From positions 13,766,001-13,830,000 of the forward strand of contig NC_079879.1 of NCBI RefSeq assembly GCF_029227915.1: a stretch of 64,000 nucleotides of DNA. The letters run 5' to 3'. Both the position numbers and the translations under genes were made by a program. The notes beneath the pieces were generated by a model that ran no database searches, was not told the origin of the DNA, and saw nothing but the letters and a program-made list of their open reading frames with translations. Of the stretch, positions 39,341 through 49,319 are shown one piece after another (position 1 is the first letter of the stretch; each line of letters starts with the position of its first letter). Origin of the DNA: Hydractinia symbiolongicarpus. Taxonomy: Eukaryota; Cnidaria; Hydrozoa; Anthoathecata; Hydractiniidae.

Positions 39341-39799
39341 AGAGCGATCAACGAAGATGACGACCCTTTTAAAAGTTTAACCAGCGAAGTAGAAGAAGAC
39401 CCAATTCCAACCCTCGATGCTGAAATCTCTTACATAAAACGAAGGTTTCCTGATCACATTGATCCTGACTTATCAACTGAAGATTTCATTGATTTTGACA
39501 TTGAAGTCAGTACATCCCATGGGCGTCTGAAAACTGCTGACATCATTGCTGAGATCACTGGGACTCAAGACGAAGAATTAGAAGAGGTCGACGAAGAAGA
39601 CAAGGAGGAAGAAGATAAGATCACAAGACCGACGGCCGAGCAAGTGCGTACAGCTAGCAACGTCCTCGAAGACTTGAGTAATTTTTCACATTTTGGAGAA
39701 GAAATGATAGCTTCCCTGAGGGACTTGAATCGTAATATCGCCAAAGATTTTGATATGAGTTGTAAGCAAACAGTTATCACCGACTTCTTTTCTAAATAA
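39341..39799 (+). pseudogene. Pogo transposase C-terminal tail fragment with PIP-box
   Basis: An acidic stretch (DDDPFKSLTSEVEEDP, then a Glu/Asp run) is followed by a helical segment and ends QTVITDFFSK before TAA. QxxIxxFF is a PCNA-interacting (PIP) box; pogo transposase of Drosophila is known to bind PCNA through its C-terminal end. A stop lies just upstream (39338-39340), so the tail is cut off from the N-terminal part at 38364-38762. Confidence 0.75.
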
Positions 39800-40168
39800 A
39801 CATTAAAAAATTCATTAAAAGTGTATTGTTTTGACTTTCATTAACCTAATAGCCCCCTTAAAGTTAGACTTAAGATTAAATATAACGTTTTTATCCAGCT
39901 GGTTCACGTAAAGGGAGGATATTGCGCTAAAAGTTGAAAACCTCTACAACTCGAATGTCTCCATAACTCGAACGATTTCCTTTTCCCCGTGGCTGTTCGA
40001 GTTATGGAGACTCTACTGTATTGCAAAAGTATTTCCAAGCTACTCTAAGGAATCCCGGAGCGATCCCTTAGCATAGCAACTCATGTTGAAAAAGGAATAC
40101 AATAATAAAAGGTAAAGTTATTGAAAAGCTATCTAAAAACATTACCAAAGTGCAGTAATTAAACACGA

Positions 40169-40241
40169 TCTCGTCCCGAGGGCTTTATTTCGCTTTCTAA
40201 GATGTGCCAGCAAAAGCGAAAACAGAAGCTCTGGGAACGAG
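40169..40241. repeat. 73 bp imperfect hairpin (MITE-like)
   Basis: The left arm tctcgtcccgagggcttta and the right arm agctctgggaacgaga pair as an imperfect inverted repeat. Related ctcgtccc/ctggggac phrases follow up to about 40440, and ctcgttcccagaac recurs at 61533, so this is probably a dispersed miniature repeat. Confidence 0.6.
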
Positions 40242-41389
40242 ACAACCTCGTCCCTAGGCTTTTTATATTTGGGCAGCCTGAACAAGACCCTCCAAACATA
40301 AAAAGCTTAACAAGTAAGTCCTGGGGACGGCGTTGGGAACAAGATTTTATTTAAACAGCTTCAGAAAAAATGGTCTTGTCCAACGTATTTTTTCCCCATC
40401 TTAATATTATGCTAGGTAACCTCGTCTCCAGGGTTTGTTGGACTTACAGCCCTCATTTAAAATCGCCTTTCTTAATGACCGGGTCTAATGCGTGGAATTA
40501 ATTTCCGCGGGTTACTAATTTGCGCACCAAAAGAGGATTTCAAATTCACGCAGTTCTTCATTCGTTGTAAAATAAGTGAAAAAGAAAAAAATGCATAATT
40601 TTTATAAAGAGTACAGTATCCAAAAATTGGAAAAATCAACATTTTTGCTCCCAATTTCGGGTTAATTAGAAGATTAAACAGATTCGGGTTAAACAGAATT
40701 CACATTCCTGTCCCCAGGGCTTATAGAACAATAGAACCAATTTGATAACTGTTACTTCGCCAAACCTACACGTTTTTTATATTGATATTAAATTTTAAAA
40801 TACTTCTTTATATACAATAAAAAAAAAGATCTTCAGATTAGCCGCATCCTCTTAGGACGATTCAAAAGTGAGCACACGTCATTTTGCGACTGCAATGACA
40901 AAAAGCTACAGCGCAGCGCCTTTTAATCATCTGAAATACTCACGTGATGATAAGAACACGGAATTCATTAAAAGAGAAAAAATCAGAAAACAAAATTTGA
41001 TGAAAAATGTTGTTTTATTATCATTAGAAATATTTGTCATGTTCTTTACAAAATCTCCTACAGTTTCATGCAATACAACAATCATATCGCATATTCTTGT
41101 GCAGGGTCTAATTGTCTCAGAAAATGTAAATTTACTTTAATACTAAAAAAAAAAACAGTTCTTTCAGGTAAAAACTTTGTAATTTGGATTTAAGTTTTTT
41201 ATCAATGTGGTCAAATTTAATTTAGAAAGACTGAATTATTATTTAACTGAAAACATAGTCACAGTGTGTGTGTATTTAACTTCTTCAAATGTTGCACAAA
41301 ATAAAAACGTATCAGTAAACATTGTAGCTCACAATTAATACAATAGTGGTTTCAAACATTTTTAAGATGGTCAAAAATTACTATTTAAT
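40242..41389. other. Intergenic gap between pogo element and archease
   Basis: No gene recognised. It has several short G/C-richer phrases related to the hairpin repeat, then AT-rich sequence that would hold the archease 3' UTR. Confidence 0.45.
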
Positions 41390-42854
41390 TTATATATCAA
41401 TAATAACATAGCATTCAAAATCGCTCAGATTTTTATGTATCTGTAAATTTGAATATGTGATTGCTTTAACTTCCGTTCCTTGTGGATGTTTAGACAAGTT
41501 GAAAGTTTCTCCCTTTAGGGTAGCCTTTATGGAAAAATTTACATCATCTAGTTCTGTGATTTTCACTTGACTTGCACAAAGATACGGTTCTACTGAAAAA
41601 ACAAACAAACACTCATCTAAAAAATTAAACAAAAGGGATTCTAAATCATGACCACTAGCTTCAACTGCTTTCTCTTGAATTGGGTCGATAGTTTCAATTT
41701 CTGTCATCACGCCAAACATTGCAACTGCAGCTTGTTCAAAAGCTTTGCTTAATGAAGTGCCCCATGAATGAAGTTGAACATCTGCAGGGTGATCCAAATC
41801 TAGAAGAAATAGAGAAATTCAAACACAATTCATTTTAATAACAATTTATTGAAATGAGCTAAGATGATTTGGAGCGAACAAATACAACATTTCATGCAGT
41901 ACTATGAAAAAAATGTTGAAACTTTTTCAGGGTGGACAGTCATTTTTTTGTTTTCGTTTTCCCTGTTGCTTATTTGTTTTTACTAGCTAGCTAGCTAGCT
42001 AGTAAAAACAAATTTTGAGTATCCAAAATTTCCTGACTTTTTAATGAAATTTTAGGATTCACTGACTTCCTTGGATGCATTATGTTATCTTTTAAAATGT
42101 AGTACCATATTTGTACAAATTTTAGCAAGCATTAAATTTGGCGATTTTGGTCTGAAATTGCCAAATTAATTGCACGCCATATTTAATTTTTTTTATTTAT
42201 CACCAAATTTAATGCTCGCCAAATTTAATTCTTTTCCTCCATCGTCAAAATAAATGCTTATTTCGGCAAATTTAATGCATAAAATTCTTTTGTTTAAAAA
42301 ATGTCATCTAAAGCTTTTAAGACAAAATTTGTAGCTAAGCAACATAAAAAATGAAAGAAAATGTTTCTATTTCCAAATTAAATACACTTCAAATTTAAGT
42401 CAAATAGCCATCGCCAAAAAATGCACGCCAAAATTTGTACGAATAAGATATATTGTTCCTTGCCCACTGAAAACACAGTCAGCAAAAAATATATATAATA
42501 ATCAAATGGTAAGCATTTTATTAGATGACATAGTTAACTTATTAGCCATTATTAATTAGCCAGGTACAGTGTAATCTCTGGTTTTTCCTTACTAGAAAAT
42601 AACACCAGGTTGCGGCGTAGAGTTAGCAGCATGCAAAATGCAAACAAAGAAAATATTGCATTATGAAAATGTCAGGAAACATAGCACAGACAGTACATTT
42701 TTGGTTATCACACTTTTAATTAAGACCAAAACTGTATCCAATTGTAAAAGCTAGGGCATGTTATATAAATCACATCCAATGACATACACTCGTATCCAGA
42801 CAAATGATACTTCTGTTCAACGGATAATAAATCATCGGGGTTCTCTGCCGCCAT
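41390..42854 (-). CDS. Archease, tRNA ligase cofactor
   Basis: Two exons, complement(41390..41799, 42788..42854), give 158 aa; human archease is of similar length. The gtatgt donor after GYE and the ag acceptor before the next exon join in phase to read GYEYLDHPADVQLHSWG, the family's N-terminal signature. Other matches are FLDECLF, GETFNLSKHPQGTEVKAITY and the final VIIDI. Archease promotes guanylation/turnover of the RTCB tRNA-splicing ligase complex. All conserved blocks are intact, so it is probably functional. The start at 42854 (MAAENPDDLL) precedes a short variable N-terminus as in other animals. Confidence 0.95.
42106..42447. mobile_element. MITE-like element in archease intron, ~340 bp
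   Basis: The two ends are imperfect inverted repeats of about 35 bp built on atttgtacaaattttagc and, on the opposite strand, attcgtacaaattttggc. The body repeats the phrase gccaaatttaatgc. No ORF. The target duplication is not clear. Confidence 0.6.
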
Positions 42855-42987
42855 ATTATTGGCAGAAACTTGGGAAAAACAACGGACACCGAAAATTATG
42901 CAACCGTCTAAATGTGTCATCATTTTGCAAAAATTTTGGGGTGTTACTGTTCTAACTCAACTATAGACACCGACCCAACTTTGGACG

Positions 42988-43230
42988 CGGGACTGGCCCG
43001 TCAAAAGACAGGACGGCCCGTCAAAAGACGGGTCGGTGCGTTCGCAGTTGGGATACGGGCCAGGATCAACCATAACATCGGATGGGACAAACTCAACTGT
43101 ACACAAAAGACTTTTGCAATTTTAGAAAATGTGTTATAAGATGGGACAGGCCTAACAATTGACAAACAATTCCCATGCTTTTTAAAGACTGTGTCACAGG
43201 ATGGGAAAGGCCTAACTATACACCAATCCG
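42988..43230. repeat. GC-richer palindromic repeat region
   Basis: Phrases ggcccgtcaaaagac and gacgggtc alternate in both orientations, followed by two copies of a block with ggatgggaNaggcctaac. A related stretch with tggcccgtcaattgacagg lies at 60652-60735. It probably marks the same kind of mobile DNA at both places. Confidence 0.6.
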
Positions 43231-43393
43231 ACATGCTGGGCTACCATTTTGTATTGCGGCGCGGTCTTGAGACTGCGTACGAAGAAGGGGTGAAAAATTA
43301 GTTGAGAGAGGAGCAAACAGAGTAAAAAGAAAGAAGAAAATGATTCATACAAAATAAATATAGCCATAATCAAACTTTTATTTTTAAAACAAA

Positions 43394-43738
43394 ATGCCCA
43401 GCGTAAATTGTGCTGTTATTGGTTGTACGAATAGCCAGTATAAAATTCGAAAGTGGAAGAAAGAATTGTGTGATATACACAACAATGTTATCAAGGAATT
43501 GTGTGGATGCGAACGACCATTTTATTTATATTGTTTTCCGAGCGTTAGAACAACAACGAGCAAAGGCAGAATTGGATTAAAGTTATCAAGCGAGAAGGAC
43601 AGAATGAATCAAAATGGACTCCTGCTGGAAGTGACAGAGTGTGTTCATTTCATTTTGCTGATGGTGTACCAAAAGGCCATGCCCTCAGCTTTATCACGCC
43701 ATCCATGAGGTATCTTGAATGGATCTGGAATAGTTCTG
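43394..43738 (+). pseudogene. THAP zinc-finger fragment, frameshifted
   Basis: The ATG frame opens CAVIGC, the first pair of a C2CH THAP finger, and reaches CFPSV. The rest of the domain is in another frame from about 43558: NWIKVIKREG, then KWTPAGSDRVCSFHFADG with the closing C-x2-H, to a stop at 43738. A one-base shift near 43550 therefore breaks it. THAP domains bind DNA and are typical of P-type transposases. A second THAP copy is at 59591. Confidence 0.75.
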
Positions 43739-43953
43739 TTGTCGAATTTTAATTTGCTTTCATAGTCTTTTTTTAGTTCGAGCTCGATTTCAGCAGCTCC
43801 TTTCACAGGCTGAACTTTATTTTCTATTGCAGCAAACACTCTTGCAAATAACTCTTCCTTCTTTCCTGTAAGTTTTAAATTACGAAGTCTTAAAAAGACT
43901 TTCAATTCTTCAACTTTCATCTTTGCTACCATATCGACTTTTTTTAGAAACAC
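43645..43953 (-). CDS. SAP-domain fragment, transposon-associated
   Basis: 102 aa. Residues about 12-46 (MKVEELKVFLRLRNLKLTGK, KEELFARVF) match the SAP DNA-binding motif, followed by a charged stretch and IPDPFKIPHGW. This N-terminal arrangement is seen in proteins encoded by animal mobile elements; the downstream parts are missing. Its 3' end overlaps the THAP fragment antisense near 43690, where two elements probably abut. Confidence 0.6.
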   Translation of the reverse strand: MFLKKVDMVAKMKVEELKVFLRLRNLKLTGKKEELFARVFAAIENKVQPVKGAAEIELELKKDYESKLKFDNRTIPDPFKIPHGWRDKAEGMAFWYTISKMK

Positions 43954-44578
43954 TTTTTAGAAACAGCCACAGCATTGTTACGAATTTTAAAAAAATTGCA
44001 GACAGGCCTAGCGCAACTGTGGACAAATGCAATGTCTAATAGGAGAAGACTAAAGAGAACAAAGAATGTATAGAGAAGACTAAATCATGAATTCTCTTAT
44101 TCAAATTTATTACAATATAGCTAAAGTAATGAGCAATACAAATACCATGTCGTAAATTCTTTTTTCTTAAAAATTGAACAAACAAAGACATAAATTGACA
44201 AATAAATTTGATAAATGGGGATAAATACCACGGTCGGTAGAGCGTGCGACTTGTGTCCAAGTGATTGTGGCTCAAATGGGAGCTTTAAAAATATAACAAA
44301 TATTATTTCTTTAAATTAAATCATAGTTCCTGTTTCTTGAATATATACCAAAATCATAAACATATCTTAAAATCTTGAACTCTTATATTTAACCCACACC
44401 GATTCTCTTAACGTTCTAATAAAATTAATGTATTAATTGCAAAAATTTTGTAATAATGCTTGTTTTGTTTTATCTTATAGATTTAACAAAATATTTGGTA
44501 ACTTGTACCTGATGATTGTTTAACATGAAACTTAAAGTCGTACAAAAGTACCGTGTAGTTTATTGAATCTGACACACA

Positions 44579-44625
<47 letters not shown>

Positions 44626-44635
44626 GTATATATTC
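43954..44635. other. Non-coding stretch with degenerate tRNA-like sequence
   Basis: A tRNA-like phrase, cggtcggtagagcgtgcgac followed by gtccaagtgattgtggctca, lies at 44230-44275 on the plus strand, partly like the one at 34765. An (AT)n run with a few G interruptions is at 44583-44633. No gene. Confidence 0.45.
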
Positions 44636-44757
44636 CTTTGCCTCGGCAGCCCAGGGACTCGAACCCGGGATCGTGGCTTAAGATGCACCGTAGGCTCTTA
44701 GCCACTGAGCCACGTAGTCGGCAAAGGATTCGTGAGAATCCAGACAACTTTGGTATT
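44636..44757 (-). repeat. tRNA-derived SINE, copy A
   Basis: On the minus strand an A-box-like gtggctcagtggctaagagc and a B-box cgggttcgagtccctggg are spaced as in a tRNA gene, preceded by ggattctcacgaatcctttgccgac and followed by gctgccgaggcaaagga. The same units recur at 44905-45119. Confidence 0.8.
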
Positions 44758-44879
44758 TCGACTAACAAGCCTTCGTCAGCGGATACCAGAGCCAGTATTG
44801 AGCACTGCAGGAACTCTGGGGCAGCTCGAGCTATATACATTCCAATGTGGAGAGCAATTGTGAGTGCATATCATATTAA

Positions 44880-45114
44880 CAGGATACCATTACAAAGTTG
44901 CAGGATAATCGCGAAATTCCTTTGCCTCGGCAGCCAAGGGACTCGAACCCGAAATACCAAAGTTGTCTGGATTCTCACGAATCCTTTGCCGACAACGTGG
45001 CTCAGTGGATAAGAGCCTGCGGTGCATCTGATGCGACGATCCCGGGTTCGAGTCCCTGAGCTGCCGAGGCAAAGGAATTTCGCGATTATCCTGCAACTTT
45101 GTAATGGTATCCTG

Positions 45115-45119
<5 letters not shown>
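44880..45119. repeat. Head-to-head tRNA-SINE copies forming a palindrome
   Basis: A truncated minus-strand copy (about 44880-44957) faces a full plus-strand copy (about 44958-45119) with A-box gtggctcagtggataagagc and B-box cgggttcgagtccctgag. The shared tail (44880-44932 versus 45060-45117) is a near-perfect inverted repeat of more than 50 bp ending ttgcaggataatcgcgaaat on one arm. It is followed by an (AT)n run to 45168. Confidence 0.85.
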
Positions 45120-45169
<50 letters not shown>

Positions 45170-45291
45170 CACTGTAGTTAAATGTTATATCTTGACATCT
45201 GAGTTATAATTATTTAGTTAGTCATTATGAACACAACAAAAAATCATGCAACAAAAAGTCTTTATAACTGCTTTTAAAAACGCCGTGTCTG

Positions 45292-45520
45292 CATGGCCGG
45301 CAGCCGGCCGATGATATTCGAAATACTAAATGCCAGCCATTGATTCTCCATTTTCTGAATGGCCGGCAGTTGAAAATATACGTAACTTATGTGCCGGTCA
45401 TTGTTATCCTATATACTAAATGGCCGGCAGTTTAAAATGTTTTATGTGTCAATCATTAATGTTATACATACTAAGTAGCCGGCAGTTGAAAATGATATGT
45501 GCCAGTCATTAATTTCCTCA
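45292..45520. repeat. ~65 bp tandem repeat, about 3.5 copies
   Basis: Copies of actaaatggccggcagttga followed by atgtgccggtcattg with drift. GC-richer than its surroundings. No coding potential. Confidence 0.8.
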
Positions 45521-45967
45521 ATTTATTTTTCCATTATATCGTTGGTGAATAATTTTCATGTAATTAAAAAGGCGACATTTTGTGCTATATCGTTTCTTGC
45601 TACATATGTACTCCCGAAGTTTGTGACAATATATTTTATTAACACTTAAGTATTTTCAACGCAGGGGTTTTGTTGAGACAATAAACGAAACGAAAATATG
45701 TGAATTAAGTTTGTTTTTCTGTTTATCAATTTCATATAAAAATTACTTTTCAGAGTATTTCTTTCTACATACAAAATAAAACTAATTTCGATGCTTTTGG
45801 TAATTTTTTCAAAGTTGTGTGTTTAAAACTCACATTTTTTTTTTCTTTGCTGTTTTGATAATTTATTTTTCTTATCAAGAACGTTTTCCTCCCATTTCTT
45901 TCTGAAAGCATCAACTTCATCGCCACTCGAAAATGAAATATTTTTGTATAGTATGCGCCATCTTTGT

Positions 45968-46147
45968 ACCATAGTTGATAGACAAAAACCCTGGTTTAGA
46001 AAATCGGTAAACTTCAAAGAGCCAAAGATCAATTTTTCGCTGATGTTGAGAGTGCGCATTTTTAAGCTAACCGTGCACGCTGATTCAAAAATGGCAGAGC
46101 GACAAAAGAAAACATTTCATGAGGAAGAAACTTTTTACTATTTATCA
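45968..46147. repeat. Outer inverted repeat, left arm
   Basis: This ~180 bp stretch matches 60333-60512 in inverted orientation at high identity. It includes a coding start (46091) reading MAERQKKTFHEEETFYYL, the same first exon as the C2H2 gene on the minus strand at the other arm. The match ends at tttttactattta on both sides. The two arms bracket the Polinton but are not its terminal repeats. Confidence 0.85.
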
Positions 46148-46468
46148 TGCTTAAGTAAGTGCGGAAATAATAATGCTATAACCTGATCCCACATGCAGCT
46201 ACTGCATTTCGAAATCGCGATGTGTTATAAGTAAATATAAACTGAAAAGCAGAGATAGAGAAATGTTCGTTCTGGCGCAGTCGACGTCGACCAAAGGGAA
46301 ATCCCTAATTGTACTGCAAGTCACCAACACAAAATAATATAAAATGATATCATATGCTAATAACTAACACATAATAATACAAATAATAACATATAATATT
46401 AAATGATATAAACAACATATGGCGTCATCAACTCATGTGCAATAGCATATACTCATATTATACAGAAT

Positions 46469-46940
46469 ATGAGTAAGAATAATGACCATGCGCCAGAAAA
46501 ATTTGTTGGTTGGAATCAAAAATATATAATAAAGATGTCCATTAATGATCATCTCATAAAGCCTGATCGAATAGTCCGTGCTGATTCATGGACACTAATG
46601 TTCGTACCCGATCATTTCAAAACGCAGGAAATGTGTACTGCCGTAGTTCGTGAACATCCCTGGACACTAATGTTAGTACCCGATCATTTAAAGACACAGG
46701 AGATGTGTAATGATGCATTCAGAAGGGAGAGCCTGATGTTCAGGTATGTACCCGATCATTAAAAACACAGGAACTATGTGATGAGGCAGTACGTGACAAT
46801 CCAGCGCTCCTCGAATATGTTCCAGATCGTTTCAGAGCCCTTTCAAATAAATTATTGAGTATTGTGATGAATGTGGAATTACTCTCGATAAATATGATAG
46901 ATGCAAGTGTGGAAGGAGGTTTTTCATAAAAGGTAAGCTG
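46469..46940 (+). pseudogene. Polinton ORF: repeated VPDxxKTxEMC motifs plus zinc-ribbon
   Basis: It starts within the left terminal repeat. Units of about 30 residues carry FVPDHFKTQEMC and LVPDHLKTQEMC, resembling DUF4116-type repeats of giant-virus-like genomes. A one-base loss near 46755 creates a stop, and the repeats continue in another frame (QELCDEAVRDNP). A short CDEC...CKC zinc-ribbon-like stretch follows near 46864-46912. Function unknown. Confidence 0.55.
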
Positions 46941-47034
46941 CTGTGCTGGCAGCACTATATGATGTTTATCACGTATAATGGTGGGTGCTGTCCTTGTAAA
47001 AATTCCTAGTTGGGGGTTCAATTTCCATAAATAA

Positions 47035-47612
47035 AGGGATGTTCAAATTTTATGGAAATAATATTGAAACCAGGGATTTTTATAGAGAACCAACAGTACT
47101 TGATATTGATGATGTTCAGCTTAATCATACTCAGCGATCCGATTAAAGCCAACAAAGTCAAGGATGAGCGCTTTGTCATTGGTTATAAAAATGACAGCAG
47201 GACATCGTCGCTATTGATTCGAACACCAAAGCAGGGGTGCCTCGCGCTATATTGATGGGTCGTCACTCACAATGTCATTCGATTTACATCATAATCCAGA
47301 ATGGCTTGAGAAATATCAGATCATCCTAGCCAGGATCGAGAAAATATATGGAAATAAATTCACAGCCCCGCCAGTAAAGAATGATCGATATATGAATGCA
47401 AAAGTCAAGGAATGGGATAGCAAAATAACCACTGATTTTTACGACACCCGAGTACCTGAAAATTAACCTTGTGAATGTACGGCTATCATCAAGCTATCTA
47501 GCATTTATAAGCAGGGATCCAAGCACTATCTGCAGGTCTTGGTTGAAGAGTGCAAATACAGGCCGGTACCTGCAACATTAAGGATAAGGCATCTTATTGA
47601 TGATGAAGAGTA
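47035..47612 (+). pseudogene. Polinton conserved ORF, possible DNA-binding protein, broken
   Basis: Similar-looking coding stretches change frame between 47035 and 47255, then run open at 47272-47466 (HHNPEWLEKYQIILARIEKI, DFYDTRVPEN), stop, and continue as CECTAIIKLSSIYKQG to a stop near 47612. The tail's beta-rich pattern recalls small single-strand DNA-binding proteins of large DNA viruses, but this is only an impression. Confidence 0.45.
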
Positions 47613-47677
47613 ACCATTTGTTATAGTATAGTAAAAACTCGATAGATTTTTGTATGCAATGTTGTATACAAATAAAC

Positions 47678-47860
47678 ATGAACGAGCTTAAAAAAGAGGC
47701 AAAGGAGCTGGGTATACATGGATACTCCACTCTCAAAAGGTCTGATCTTATATCTGCGATTCATAAGGTAAAATATAAAGATATTGCAACACAAACCCTT
47801 ATTGCATTGGCCTTATTGCAAGCCATGCTCAGATATCGCGGCTATGAAAATACTCGATGA
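47678..47860 (+). CDS. Small SAP/Rho-N-like protein of Polinton
   Basis: 60 aa. Residues 1-30 (MNELKKEAKELGIHGYSTLK, RSDLISAI) fit the helix-extended-loop-helix of SAP/Rho-N nucleic-acid-binding motifs, and the same kind of motif opens the polymerase at 59223. A hydrophobic stretch follows (IALALLQAML). It could be a free DNA-binding protein or a remnant of a longer one. Confidence 0.5.
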   Translation: MNELKKEAKELGIHGYSTLKRSDLISAIHKVKYKDIATQTLIALALLQAMLRYRGYENTR

Positions 47861-48004
47861 GTATATAAGATGCTTGGAAGCAAAACAAAAACGAACCATT
47901 ATATATGACAGTGATTTTATAGTTGACGCTAGTACCGGTGAATTGCTTGGTGTCATTTAGTGTTTTCTACAAAACATTAAATTATGAATATTTAGGTGGT
48001 GCCT

Positions 48005-48626
48005 CTAGGTATTTCTTACATATTGAGCAGACTGCAAGTTTTTTAACAATTCTACTCTCGCCTCATCGCGGCCTTTGGCGACAAGTGCCTGTCTCTCTTG
48101 TTCATTGATCGTCTCCACGATTTTCCTCGTACGCTGTCTTATTTGTTCTTTCAATAGCATATATTTTTGTTTCTCCTGCATGATCAGACTAAATTCATAA
48201 TCACTTATCATTCCATTTTCAATCGCTCTTGAAATCAAATCGACAATACTATTCAATTTCGTTTTTTATACGTTTATAATTAAGCTTTTTTCCCCCTTGC
48301 TTTAAGGCACTCTGTCCCAATCCAACAGCGATGGCTATCCCACCCATTGCCACTGCTAGGGGAACGATTCCCGATAACATACTCCCAATACCAACACCGC
48401 TCGTGATCACGCTTATGGCTAGTAATCCATGGTCCATATAATGGATCCAGGTACCATGCATTCCAAATTTTTTAGCGAGTTTTTCACGCTGTTTAATTTC
48501 ATTTCTTAGGTATATTTCGATCTCATCGATCTTTTTGAGGCGATAGACCTCACTTTCGTTATTTTCTTGATCAGGTGCACTCGGCGGTAGGCTCGGATAT
48601 AGTTTCATGACTTCATCATTATTCAT
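48005..48626 (-). pseudogene. Polinton conserved membrane/coiled-coil protein, frameshifted
   Basis: The N-terminal frame (48249-48626) has charged helices and a glycine/valine-rich hydrophobic segment (VGIGSMLSGIVPLAVAMGGI). The C-terminal frame (48005-48256) continues with LISRAIENGMISDYEFSLIM and charged helices. Similar proteins in cnidarian Polintons are one chain, so a one-base shift near 48250 breaks it. The ATG at 48626 abuts the stop of the minor capsid-type gene. Role unknown. Confidence 0.6.
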
Positions 48627-49300
48627 TTATTCTATGAGCAAGTGGATGGTAATTCCAACGAACGAAACGTTCTTATCGTGATGATGCTCATCCGTGAGCC
48701 TCATCACAATAAGAACGTCTGTCTGTCTGTTGAACCTTTCAAACGTAGGTATATCGGTGTATCAAAAGTCCAAGTAAGCATATCGCCCCACTTGTTTTCT
48801 TTTGTGGGCAATACCGCTAGGTTTTTCGATTTTTTTCCGTTAAGTAGGCAATCATCCTCATCTAATTGAGGACAAACAAGCCTCAGTCTTTGGTATACGT
48901 CAGTCCTATAGAATGAATCATAGTCACCCTTCATATAGTATTTTTTACTGGGATCGTAGGGTAGACCAAAGAGCTCTTGCAGTTGTCGATGAATCTCCAC
49001 CGTGTACCCGTCATTGACACGGAGCCTGCATAGGCCATTTTTCAGGACACACAGCTTATCCCCTGCGTGACTGTTGACGATACTTGCTAAATCTTCTATC
49101 CTATATAGGCCATTCATTATTTAAATTCGAGTAACCGTCTGATCGGGCCCTACCTTACGGATGGTAAAATCGTTGTTACTGTAGAGGTTCAGCCATGTAG
49201 GTCTAATGCTAATCGACTTTAGAGCGATCTTTTTATCCTGTCCTAGGTAGTCCTCAAATATCGTAGGCTTGTCAATATTTGTAACGTATAACTGCTTCAT
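48627..49300 (-). pseudogene. Polinton minor capsid (penton-like) protein, broken
   Basis: It starts at 49300 (MKQLYVTNID). Frame-preserving stop at 49121-49123, and a frameshift near 48705 after which the end reads RLTDEHHHDKNVSF and stops at 48627. Alternating beta-strand pattern, moderate size and position beside other virion genes fit the single jelly-roll penton-type protein of Polintons. Assignment is from pattern and context, not a search. Confidence 0.55.
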
Positions 49301-49319
49301 GTTTGTTATAACAAACATG
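49298..49319. promoter_or_regulatory. Perfect 22 bp palindrome at divergent gene starts
   Basis: The sequence catgtttgttataacaaacatg is its own reverse complement. The outer CAT/ATG triplets contain or touch the start codons of both diverging Polinton genes, which are only about 16 bp apart. It could be a bidirectional promoter/operator or simply the overlap of two identical start contexts. Confidence 0.6.

Larger units (their letters stand above)
37975..40018. mobile_element. Pogo/Tigger-type transposon, chimeric with antisense HIRAN ORF
   Basis: The left end cagtagagtctccataactc and the right end (reverse complement from 40018) are the same for about 24 bp, and both abut TA (37973-37974, 40019-40020). 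CAGT ends with TA duplication fit the pogo family. Phrases such as ctccataactcgaa repeat inside each end. Inside, in order, are a plus-strand N-terminal DNA-binding part of a transposase, a minus-strand HIRAN ORF, and a plus-strand C-terminal transposase tail. The DDE catalytic domain is absent, so this copy cannot mobilise itself. Confidence 0.88.

Noticed and set aside
41984-42003. (CTAG)n palindrome in archease intron
   Set aside because: A short simple repeat that is self-complementary by composition; no further structure.
44532-45096. Open frames of 100-149 residues across the SINE region
   Set aside because: They run through tRNA-like SINE copies and (AT)n, and show no coding signature.
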